A stretch of 5,541 bases of DNA from an uncultured Actinomycetes bacterium (GTDB lineage Bacteria > Actinomycetota > Thermoleophilia > Miltoncostaeales > Miltoncostaeaceae). Each line of letters opens with the position of its first letter. Within the stretch, counting starts at the first letter, position 1. The translations under genes were made by a program, and so were the position numbers. The stretch spans positions 1 through 5,541 of the forward strand of contig CALMEC010000412.1 of the NCBI GenBank assembly GCA_937862675.1, in the 5' to 3' direction. Under the pieces are notes generated by a model that saw nothing but the letters and a program-made list of their open reading frames with translations, was not told where the DNA came from and searched no databases. Positions 1 through 5,343 of this stretch are shown piece by piece.

Positions 1-1
1 C

Positions 2-73
2 GCTGTGGGGGTCACGTCGACGGTGCGGGCTTTGGTCGTCTCCCGTACACAGAGGCCGCTCGATGCGAGGTGA
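2..73 (+). CDS. Possible C-terminal tail of an unidentified gene, cut by the left window edge
   Basis: This frame is open from the window edge to a TGA at 71-73 and would encode about 23 residues ending in TQRPLDAR. Its third codon positions are mostly G or C, better than the other plus frames of this stretch, as expected for coding DNA here. It would be convergent with the oxidoreductase/methyltransferase gene, with 27 bases between the two stop codons. There are too few residues to recognise a family. The minus frames are also partly open here, so a minus-strand gene or non-coding DNA cannot be excluded. Confidence 0.3.
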   Translation, partial: AVGVTSTVRALVVSRTQRPLDAR

Positions 74-84
74 TCCGTCGTCGC

Positions 85-98
85 CGGTCTGCGGACCG
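85..98. terminator. Small GC hairpin between convergent stop codons
   Basis: CGGTC (85-89) and GACCG (94-98) form a perfect 5-bp stem around a TGCG tetraloop. It lies two bases beyond the TGA stop (101-103) of the minus-strand fusion gene, and after the possible plus-strand stop at 71-73. The position suits a shared terminator. The stem is short and no T-run follows on either strand, so it is not a classical intrinsic terminator and could be chance in GC-rich DNA. Confidence 0.3.
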
Positions 99-100
99 CG

Positions 101-1681
101 TCATCGCCCTGTGCGCCGGGCGCGGAGCACCACGTCGTCCACGTGGTGCGACGACGCCGCTCCGGAGGGACGCGGCACGGTCGCGTGCACCTCGATGTGC
201 CAGTCCGGCAGACGCGTGATCGCCGTAACGACGTCGTCGATCGCGACATATGCCTCGGGGTCGAAGGGGCGGCTGTGCTCGGCGGTGTCCACCGGGGTGC
301 GCATCGGCTCCGGGTCGTGGGTGACGACGAGGAGCGTGCCGCCGGGTGCGACCGCGCCCAGGATGTTCTCGACCGCGCGGTCGTCGGGCGTGCGGGGGAT
401 CGAGGCGTAGTGGGCGGTGACGAGATCGAACGCCTGGGCGGGGAAGGGGGCGGGGGCGTTGGCATCGGCGTCAAGGCACTCCACGTCGAGCGAGCGGGAG
501 TCCGACTCCGAGGCGATGCGCTCGAGCGCGCGGCGGGAGATGTCGCTCGCCGTCACCCGCCAGCCCCGTTCGGCCAGCCAGATCGCGTCGCCGCCCTCAC
601 CGGCGCCGATGTCGAGTGCGCGTCCGGGTGCCAGCCCGTCCACCTCGCGCACCAGGGCACCGTTGGGGCGTCCGCTCCACATCCGCTCACCGCTGTACCG
701 GTGGTCCCAGTCGGCCGCGTTGCCCGATGCGAAGGCTCCGGCGGTCATGTCCTGCTCGGCGAGATCGAACGCGATCATCGCTCCGGTCCAGCTGCCGTGG
801 GCAGCCGCCATCGGCACGTTGTGACTCGGATCGGTCACGTTCCCGGCCGCGTAGACCCCCGCCACCGACGTGGATCCACGCTCGTCGGTCACGAGCACGG
901 TGCCGAGCCCGGACGGATGCGGCGACGGTACGAGACCCAGCGACGCGAACGGGCCGACTCTCGCAGCGAACCCGGGCCCGACGGCCACGACGTCGGCGTC
1001 GATGGTGCGGTTGGCGAGAGCGACACCGCTGATGTCGCCCGCCGCATCCTCGACGAGGCGTGTGACGGAACCCCTCACCATGTGCACCCCGGCGTTCGTC
1101 AGGGCCTCGATCCGCGCGTCGTCGACATCCACGTCGCCATGGAGGACCACTGTGTGCCGGTCGGTCAGCCGGCGGAACAGCGGTGCCGGATGCAGGCCCA
1201 TCGGGTCGGTGACGATCTGGACGAGACGCCGGTCCCGGAACTCGAACCCGTGGCAGAACGGGCAGTGGATGACGTCGCGACCCCAGTGCTCGGCCAGGCC
1301 GGGGATGTCAGGGAGCTCATCGGTGAGCCCGGTGGCGGCCAGCACACGGAGGGCGACGATCGTGTGACCGCCGGCCAGCTCCAGCTGGAAGGCGGCGTCG
1401 GATCGCGTCACATCGACGACGCGCCCCGGAATGACCTCTCCGCCGTAGCGACGGACATCGGCGCGACCTGCGGCGACGAGTGCCGCCGGCGCCTGACCGT
1501 CGAACCCGAGGTAGCCGTGCATGTGCGCGGCGGGGGCATTGCGCGGATCCCCGGCGTCGACGACGATCACGGAACGGCGCTGACGGACCAGCTGCAACGC
1601 TGCGGCGAGTCCGGCGGCCGAACCTCCGACGACGGCCACGTCGCAGTGGCGCCGGACCGTGGGATGGGTGTGTTCGCTCAT
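101..1681 (-). CDS. Bifunctional FAD-dependent dithiol oxidoreductase / class I SAM-dependent methyltransferase
   Basis: The predicted product is 526 aa with two fused enzyme domains. Residues 12-310 form a thioredoxin-reductase-like flavoprotein. The FAD-binding dinucleotide motif is GGSAAG (19-24), a dithiol CPFC lies at 140-143 followed by HGFE, and the second FAD motif is YAAGNVTD (277-284). The usual NADPH-binding GxGxxA is not recognisable around 152-175, so the electron partner may not be NADPH. After a linker, residues 322-526 form a class I methyltransferase. It opens with WDHRYSGERMWSGRPN (325-340), then motif I ALDIGAGEGG (355-364), an acidic residue D380 that should bind the SAM ribose, and FDLVTAHY (418-425). 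Both halves look intact and cytosolic, with no signal peptide. The ATG at 1681 is chosen because the flavin fold begins just after it and a TATCGT -10 box sits six bases upstream, suggesting a leaderless mRNA. The open frame continues 63 codons upstream, but this part is arginine-rich shadow of the regulator gene. Likely controlled by the divergent XRE-cupin protein. Substrates of both domains are unknown. Confidence 0.9.
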   Translation of the reverse strand: MSEHTHPTVRRHCDVAVVGGSAAGLAAALQLVRQRRSVIVVDAGDPRNAPAAHMHGYLGFDGQAPAALVAAGRADVRRYGGEVIPGRVVDVTRSDAAFQLELAGGHTIVALRVLAATGLTDELPDIPGLAEHWGRDVIHCPFCHGFEFRDRRLVQIVTDPMGLHPAPLFRRLTDRHTVVLHGDVDVDDARIEALTNAGVHMVRGSVTRLVEDAAGDISGVALANRTIDADVVAVGPGFAARVGPFASLGLVPSPHPSGLGTVLVTDERGSTSVAGVYAAGNVTDPSHNVPMAAAHGSWTGAMIAFDLAEQDMTAGAFASGNAADWDHRYSGERMWSGRPNGALVREVDGLAPGRALDIGAGEGGDAIWLAERGWRVTASDISRRALERIASESDSRSLDVECLDADANAPAPFPAQAFDLVTAHYASIPRTPDDRAVENILGAVAPGGTLLVVTHDPEPMRTPVDTAEHSRPFDPEAYVAIDDVVTAITRLPDWHIEVHATVPRPSGAASSHHVDDVVLRARRTGR

Positions 1682-1687
1682 GTCTCC

Positions 1688-1715
1688 ACGATAGGAGTAT
1701 TCTCTCTTTGCGCAA
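1688..1715 (-). promoter_or_regulatory. Promoter of the oxidoreductase/methyltransferase gene, probably leaderless
   Basis: Read on the minus strand, TTGCGC (1715-1710) is a plausible -35 and TATCGT (1693-1688) a good actinobacterial TAnnnT -10, separated by 16 bases. Only six bases (GGAGAC) lie between the -10 and the ATG at 1681, so transcription should begin at or next to the A of the start codon. The GGAG in that gap is too close to the ATG to act as a normal ribosome binding site. The -35 lies inside the TTGCGCAA palindrome of the neighbouring operator. Confidence 0.5.
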
Positions 1716-1737
1716 GGCGACTTGCGGAATACGCAAG
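1708..1737. promoter_or_regulatory. Probable operator: cluster of CGCAAG/CTTGCG inverted repeats
   Basis: The divergent spacer holds a perfect palindrome TTGCGCAA (1708-1715), then CGCAAG (1711-1716), CTTGCG (1721-1726) and CGCAAG (1732-1737). Neighbouring hexamers form inverted pairs with spacers GCGA and GAATA, so CTTGCG-GAATA-CGCAAG (1721-1737) is a perfect 6-5-6 dyad. Such dyads next to an XRE-family gene are typical autoregulatory operators. The left half overlaps the likely -35 of the minus-strand enzyme gene, and the whole cluster lies just upstream of the regulator's start codon, so a bound protein could block both directions. The symmetry is seen directly; binding by the XRE-cupin protein is inferred. 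Confidence 0.6.
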
Positions 1738-1749
1738 ACCGGGGAGGCG

Positions 1750-2346
1750 ATGGGACGCGACGGCGAAGGAGACGCGACAACGGATCCGCAGCGGATCGAG
1801 CAGGTCGTCCGGGCACGGCTTCGGAGTCTCCGCACCGGCCTCGGGCTCTCGCTGGACGATGTCGCCGCACGTGCGCATCTGAGCGCGTCGACCATCAGCA
1901 GGATCGAGACCGGCAAACGTTCCATCGGCCTCGACGTGCTCCTCCCGCTGGCGCGGGCACTGGGCGTCGACCTGGACATGCTCCTCGATCTGGGTGACGA
2001 CGACGGCGACGTGGTCATCCGCCCGGTGGCCCACGAGGCCCGTGGCCACACGACGTGGATGCTCAGCCGGACCGAGGGCAGCAGGGTGGCCCTCAAGGTG
2101 AGGATCGACGTCGTCGATGAGACGCCCGAGCAGAAGGTCCATCCGGGACACGACTGGTTCTTCGTGCTCGAGGGGCGCATCTGCCTGCTCCTCGGGGACC
2201 GTCGTGTCGTCGTCGAGGCGGGCGAGGCCGCCGAGTTCGCGACCATGACACCGCACGCCATGGTCGCGCAGGACGGTCCGGCCGAGCTCATCATGATCTT
2301 CGATCGCGACGGCCACCGTGCCCACCTGCATCGCGGCTCCGACTGA
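1750..2346 (+). CDS. XRE-family HTH transcriptional regulator with C-terminal cupin domain
   Basis: The predicted product is 198 aa. Residues 16-80 form a lambda-repressor-like helix-turn-helix: LRSLRTGLGLSLDDVAARA, then the recognition region LSASTISRIETGKRS (44-58), whose SxSTISRIExGKR pattern is characteristic of XRE proteins. A short acidic linker (80-87, GDDDGD) leads to a cupin beta-barrel at about 105-190. Its first motif is HPGHDWFFVLEG (131-142), with H131, H134 and E141 as possible metal or ligand contacts; H169 marks the second motif. In this family the cupin usually binds a small ligand and modulates DNA binding. The ATG at 1750 is preceded by GGGGAGG (1741-1747), a strong ribosome binding sequence with an unusually short two-base gap. 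The frame stays open upstream but has no convincing alternative start. The gene is divergent from the flavoprotein/methyltransferase, its probable target, and is followed after 57 bases by the enolase-like gene. The ligand is unknown. Confidence 0.9.
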   Translation: MGRDGEGDATTDPQRIEQVVRARLRSLRTGLGLSLDDVAARAHLSASTISRIETGKRSIGLDVLLPLARALGVDLDMLLDLGDDDGDVVIRPVAHEARGHTTWMLSRTEGSRVALKVRIDVVDETPEQKVHPGHDWFFVLEGRICLLLGDRRVVVEAGEAAEFATMTPHAMVAQDGPAELIMIFDRDGHRAHLHRGSD

Positions 2347-2355
2347 TGCGTGGTG

Positions 2356-2368
2356 CCGGCCGCGCCGG
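2356..2368 (+). terminator. Short GC hairpin after the XRE-cupin gene
   Basis: CCGGC (2356-2360) and GCCGG (2364-2368) form a perfect 5-bp stem around a CGC loop, nine bases after the regulator's stop codon, followed by only two T residues. It may weaken read-through into the enolase-like gene, but without a T-run it is a poor intrinsic terminator, so co-transcription of the two genes remains possible. Confidence 0.25.
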
Positions 2369-2384
2369 TTGCGTGCGCATCGCC

Positions 2385-2393
2385 TGGTAGCGT
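2385..2393 (+). promoter_or_regulatory. Extended -10 promoter element for the enolase-like gene
   Basis: TGGTAGCGT matches the extended -10 pattern TGnTAnnnT, with TAGCGT at 2388-2393. Ten bases separate it from the ATG at 2404, giving an expected leader of only about three or four bases. No Shine-Dalgarno sequence is visible before that ATG and no good -35 is seen, both consistent with an extended -10, near-leaderless promoter. This suggests the gene can be transcribed independently of the XRE-cupin gene. Confidence 0.45.
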
Positions 2394-2403
2394 CGCACGC
2401 GCC

Positions 2404-3450
2404 ATGACCGGACTGTGGACAGCCGTCAAGGACCTGCCGATCGTGATCGAGTCGTACTCGTTCGAGGCGCTCGTGCCGAACGGTCCGGTCGATCTGGAGG
2501 ACTACTCGACGACCGAGTTGCGGCTTCGCGGCCGCGGGGAGGAGGGTGCCGGGGAACAGGTCGGCATGGTCGGCGCCCAGAAGGAGCTTCGCGAGAGCCG
2601 GTACCCCCTCGTGGGCGAGTGGGCGACGCTCGCCGACTTCGTGGCCCACCTCGACACGATCGACATGTGGCCGGAGCCCCCCGAGTACGAGCTGATGCGC
2701 AACTGGCGGCGCTGGACGTTCGAGTCCGCTGCCCTCGATCTGGCGCTCCGGCAGGCCGGCACGAGTCTGCCGGATGTCCTGGGACGCGTCCCCCGGCCCG
2801 TGACCTTCGTCAACTCGTTCGGGCTCGGCGATCCGCCCGACATCGGCAAGGTCGCCGCACGGCGGGCGATGCATCCGACCGTCGGCTTCAAGCTGGATGT
2901 CGCACCGTCGTGGACGCAGGAGATCATGGATGCGGTCGCAGCGGTCGACGGTGTCGCGACGATCGACTTCAAGGGGCGGTACGGCCTCGAGGTCGCGGAC
3001 GAGGCGGCGCTCATCGCCATGTACCGACGCACGGTGGCCACGTTCCCCGACGTCATGTTCGAGGATCCGCACGACCTGCCCGCGGTCCGTGAGCTGATGG
3101 CGCCCTTCGCCGATCGCGTCTCCTACGACGCTCCGATCACGACCGTGGAGTCGATCGCCGCGACGGACATCCGGGCGCGGATCGTCAACATCAAGCCGTG
3201 CCGGGTGGGCCGGCTTGATGAGCTGAGCCGCCTGTACGAACACTGCGCGTCCGCCGGGATCCGGATGTACAACGGCGGCATGGGTGAACTCGGGGTCGGC
3301 CGTGGTCAGGCGCAGCTCCTGGCCGGCCTCTTCCACCCGGATGCGCCCAACGACATCGCGCCGTCCGACTACAACCTTGACGATCCGCCGACGGGTCTGC
3401 CGCCGAGCCCGCTCGACCCCGCTCCGGACCGCGGTTTCCGCCGCCGCTAG
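2404..3450 (+). CDS. Enolase-superfamily enzyme (muconate-lactonizing subgroup-like), substrate unknown
   Basis: The predicted product is 348 aa, normal length for the superfamily. Residues 1-115 look like the alpha/beta capping domain, with the helix RRWTFESAALDLALRQAG (102-119) leading into the barrel. Expected barrel residues can be placed: lysine K163 in GFKLDV on strand 2; metal ligands D188 (TIDFKG), E220 (MFEDP) and D242 (SYDAPI); and lysine K264 (NIKP) on strand 6. The C-terminal GGMGELGVGRGQAQLL (291-306) and NDIAPSDYN (316-324) resemble the corresponding region of o-succinylbenzoate synthase/N-acylamino acid racemase-type members. Enzymes of this superfamily abstract a proton alpha to a carboxylate with Mg2+ stabilising the enolate. 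Oddities: the usual KxK on strand 2 is KLD, and the usual DxN on strand 3 is DFK, so a canonical reaction should not be assumed. No menaquinone gene lies nearby to support an OSBS role. The ATG at 2404 is chosen from the -10 element and the start of the fold. The stop shares CTAG with the convergent kinase gene. Confidence 0.85.
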   Translation: MTGLWTAVKDLPIVIESYSFEALVPNGPVDLEDYSTTELRLRGRGEEGAGEQVGMVGAQKELRESRYPLVGEWATLADFVAHLDTIDMWPEPPEYELMRNWRRWTFESAALDLALRQAGTSLPDVLGRVPRPVTFVNSFGLGDPPDIGKVAARRAMHPTVGFKLDVAPSWTQEIMDAVAAVDGVATIDFKGRYGLEVADEAALIAMYRRTVATFPDVMFEDPHDLPAVRELMAPFADRVSYDAPITTVESIAATDIRARIVNIKPCRVGRLDELSRLYEHCASAGIRMYNGGMGELGVGRGQAQLLAGLFHPDAPNDIAPSDYNLDDPPTGLPPSPLDPAPDRGFRRR

Positions 3451-4589
3451 TCACTCATCCCGGCCGTCTGGTCCCGGCTCTCCGGGTCACGGGCGGTGGC
3501 GGGAAGCCGGACCGTTGCGCAGAGGCCGCCGCCGGCGCGGGGGGTGAGCGAGAGCGTGCCGTCGTGGGCCCGGACGATGCTCCTCACGATGGCGAGGCCG
3601 AGACCGACCCCCGCGTGGTCGCGGTGGATGCGCGCGGTGCCGCGCTGGAAGGGCTCGGTGAACGTCGCCACCAGATGCGGGCTGAGGGCCTCGCCGGTGC
3701 TCTCGACGGTGAGCACGACGGACCCGGGATCGACGGTGGTCGTGATCTGCACGGTGCCGTGGCCGGGAAGGTTGTGGACGATGGCGTTGTGCAGAAGGTT
3801 CGTGATCATCTGCAGGAGCAGGGTGTGTGAGCCGGCGGTCATGCCGATCTCACCGGAGGTCTCGACCGAGACGTCGTGCTTCTCGGCCAGGGGGAGAAGG
3901 GTCTCCGCTGCCTCCTCCGCGATGAGCGACAGGTCGACGGGTTCGCGGGCGAAGGACCGCTGATCGGCACGGCTGAGAAGCAGCAGGGCCTCGGTGAGGT
4001 CGATCGCCCGGGCGTTCACGACGTGGAGGCGTTCGAGCAGCTCCCCGCGGTCGTGGTCGGGATCCCTGCGGGCGACGTCGATAAGCGTCTGTGTGACGGC
4101 AAGAGGGGTTCGCAGCTCGTGCGACGCGTTGGCCGCGAAGCGCTGCTGTTCGGCGACCTGGGCCTCGATCCGCGCGAGCATGGCGTCGAAGCTGTCGGCG
4201 AGCTCACGGAACTCGTCGCGACGGCCTTCCAGCTCGATCCGGTGGGACAGCGATCCGGCCGCGGCCTTCCTCGTGGCGGTCGTGATGCGGGTCAGCGGGG
4301 AGAGCATGCGCCCGGCGAGGAACCAGCCTCCGGCCAGGCCGAAGACCAGCAGGAACACCATCGCCTGGATCGCCCGTGGTACGAAGGCACGTTGCAGGTC
4401 CGAGCGGTTCGGGACGAATCGACCGTATGTCACCATCGGATGGTCGGGCACGTACCTGAGGAGGAAGACCCAGACGGTGGCGAGCAGCAGACCGCCGGCG
4501 AGCATGAGGAAGCCCGCGTAGCTGAACGTGAGCTTCAGGCGGACGCTCAGGCCGGGGGGCCTATCCGCCGTCGCCGTCTCTGCTGCCAT
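3447..4589 (-). CDS. Two-component sensor histidine kinase
   Basis: The predicted product is a 380-aa inner-membrane kinase. A short cytoplasmic N-terminus is followed by TM1 (about 20-44), a roughly 28-residue outer loop (45-72), TM2 (about 73-93) and a HAMP linker (about 94-148). The dimerisation/phosphoacceptor helix contains ASHELRTPLAV (155-165) with H157. The ATPase domain shows the N-box NLLHNAIVHN (264-273), a variant first glycine box VESTGEAL (295-302) where many kinases have DxGxG or ENTG, an F-box-like EPFQRG (312-317), and the second glycine box GVGLGLAIV (327-335). It should phosphorylate the response regulator encoded immediately upstream. The outer loop is too small for a folded sensor domain, so the signal is probably detected within or at the membrane, or via a partner protein. 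The ATG at 4589 has GGGAG at 4600-4596 with a six-base gap and lies inside the regulator gene, giving a 29-base overlap and probable translational coupling. The stop overlaps that of the convergent enolase gene. The stimulus is unknown. Confidence 0.93.
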   Translation of the reverse strand: MAAETATADRPPGLSVRLKLTFSYAGFLMLAGGLLLATVWVFLLRYVPDHPMVTYGRFVPNRSDLQRAFVPRAIQAMVFLLVFGLAGGWFLAGRMLSPLTRITTATRKAAAGSLSHRIELEGRRDEFRELADSFDAMLARIEAQVAEQQRFAANASHELRTPLAVTQTLIDVARRDPDHDRGELLERLHVVNARAIDLTEALLLLSRADQRSFAREPVDLSLIAEEAAETLLPLAEKHDVSVETSGEIGMTAGSHTLLLQMITNLLHNAIVHNLPGHGTVQITTTVDPGSVVLTVESTGEALSPHLVATFTEPFQRGTARIHRDHAGVGLGLAIVRSIVRAHDGTLSLTPRAGGGLCATVRLPATARDPESRDQTAGMSD

Positions 4590-5256
4590 CCGCTGCTCCC
4601 GTGTCGATGCGATATCCGACGCCCGGCACGGTGTCGATCAGCCAGGGGTCGCCGAGTCGCTTGCGCAGTGCCGAGACCGTTATGCGCACGGCGTTGGTGA
4701 ACGGGTCGGCGTTCGCGTCCCAGGCCCGCTCGAGGAGCTCCTCGGCGCTGATGACCCCTCCCTCGGCGGCGACCAGGACCTCCAGCACCGCGAACTGCTT
4801 GCGGGTGAGCGCGACATATCGCCCGTCACGGTAGACCTCACGGCGGAACGGGTCCAGGCGCAGGCCCGCGATCTCGTGCACCGGCGGCCGGCTGTGGGCG
4901 CGGCGACGGTCGAGCGCGCGGAGGCGAAGGACGAGTTCGCGCAGCTCGAAGGGCTTGGTCAGGTAGTCGTCGGCGCCGAGCTCGAAGCCGGTGGCCTTGT
5001 CGTCGAGGCGGTCGGCGGCGGTGAGCATGAGGATCGGCATGCCGCTCCCGGAGGCGACGATGCGCCGGGCGATCTCGTCGCCGGACGGACCGGGGATGTC
5101 GCGGTCGAGGACGGCGATGTCGTAGGCGTTCGTGCCCAGCATGGCCAGGGCGGTGTCGCCGTCCCCGGCGATGTCGGCTGCGATGGCCTCCAGCCGGAGC
5201 CCATCGCGGATGGCCTCGGCCATGTAGGGCTCGTCCTCGACGATCAGCACCCGCAT
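4561..5256 (-). CDS. OmpR/PhoB-family two-component response regulator
   Basis: The predicted product is 231 aa, typical for the family. The receiver domain (1-115) has the acidic pair E7/D8 in LIVEDE, phospho-acceptor D51 in VLDRDIPG, switch threonine T79 in MLTAAD, and K101 in LTKPF. The winged-helix DNA-binding domain spans about 131-218, with VALTRKQFAVLEVL and the recognition-helix region NAVRITVSALRKRLGD, ending in the typical IDTVPGVGYRI. All signalling residues are present, so it should be phosphorylated by the downstream-encoded kinase and then bind DNA. The ATG at 5256 is preferred over a GTG two codons upstream (5262) because a TAGCAT -10 box ends exactly six bases before the ATG, implying a leaderless transcript starting there, and because MRVLIVEDE is the usual N-terminus. 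It is the first gene of the operon and overlaps the kinase gene by 29 bases. Direct repeats just upstream may be its own binding site. Target genes are not known; the divergent membrane protein is an obvious candidate. Confidence 0.95.
   Translation of the reverse strand: MRVLIVEDEPYMAEAIRDGLRLEAIAADIAGDGDTALAMLGTNAYDIAVLDRDIPGPSGDEIARRIVASGSGMPILMLTAADRLDDKATGFELGADDYLTKPFELRELVLRLRALDRRRAHSRPPVHEIAGLRLDPFRREVYRDGRYVALTRKQFAVLEVLVAAEGGVISAEELLERAWDANADPFTNAVRITVSALRKRLGDPWLIDTVPGVGYRIDTGAADGSRDGDGG
4596..4600 (-). promoter_or_regulatory. Ribosome binding site of the histidine kinase, inside the response regulator gene
   Basis: On the minus strand GGGAG lies six bases before the kinase ATG (4589). 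It sits within the last codons of the response regulator gene and supports this start despite the 29-base overlap. Ribosomes translating the regulator would pass through it, fitting coupled expression of the pair. Confidence 0.6.
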
Positions 5257-5262
5257 CGCCAC

Positions 5263-5268
5263 ATGCTA
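5263..5268 (-). promoter_or_regulatory. -10 box of the response regulator/kinase operon, leaderless start
   Basis: On the minus strand TAGCAT is followed by six bases and then ATG (5256), the spacing expected when transcription begins at the start codon itself. The same arrangement is seen upstream of the fusion enzyme gene. There is no Shine-Dalgarno sequence. No consensus -35 is visible, which would fit an activator-dependent promoter using the repeats just upstream. Confidence 0.5.
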
Positions 5269-5271
5269 CGA

Positions 5272-5308
5272 GTCGGCGCATATCGTCGGCGTATCGGGAA
5301 TCGCCGAC
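5272..5308. promoter_or_regulatory. GTCGGCG repeats upstream of the response regulator operon, possible autoregulatory site
   Basis: GTCGGCG occurs at 5272-5278 and 5285-5291, 13 bases apart, each followed by a related TATC-containing tail (CATATC, TATCG). A third copy lies inverted at 5302-5308 (CGCCGAC), giving a 7-10-7 dyad with the second copy. The first copy is four bases upstream of the operon's -10 box, covering the -35 region. OmpR-family regulators commonly bind such tandem repeats at their own promoters. The 13-base period is longer than the usual 10-11, and GTCGGCG is a common word in such GC-rich DNA, so the assignment is tentative. Confidence 0.4.
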
Positions 5309-5343
5309 GCGCCGGCAACGTCGTGCCGTCTTGACTGGGATGC

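Noticed and set aside
1480..1749. Longer start for the XRE-cupin regulator
   Set aside because: The upstream in-frame stretch is low-complexity Arg/Pro/Ala sequence antisense to the enzyme gene, whereas GGGGAGG lies just before the ATG at 1750.
1682..1870. Longer start for the oxidoreductase/methyltransferase, 63 codons upstream of 1681
   Set aside because: The extra residues are arginine-rich without a fold or targeting pattern, overlap the XRE-cupin coding region on the other strand and would cover the promoter and operator.
143..1882. A 579-codon plus-strand open frame antisense to the fusion enzyme gene
   Set aside because: Its translation is rich in Arg, Gly, Asp and His with no recognisable domain, while the minus strand encodes two clear enzyme domains over the same bases. 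Long antisense frames are expected in GC-rich DNA.
1678..3336. A 552-codon minus-strand open frame across the XRE-cupin and enolase-like genes
   Set aside because: It has no recognisable motif and simply mirrors the well-supported plus-strand genes; it also spans the intergenic regions and their regulatory sites without interruption, as a shadow frame would.
2404..3450. Calling the enolase-like gene menC (o-succinylbenzoate synthase)
   Set aside because: Only the C-terminal region resembles that family; the strand 2 and strand 3 motifs differ and there are no menaquinone genes in the window.
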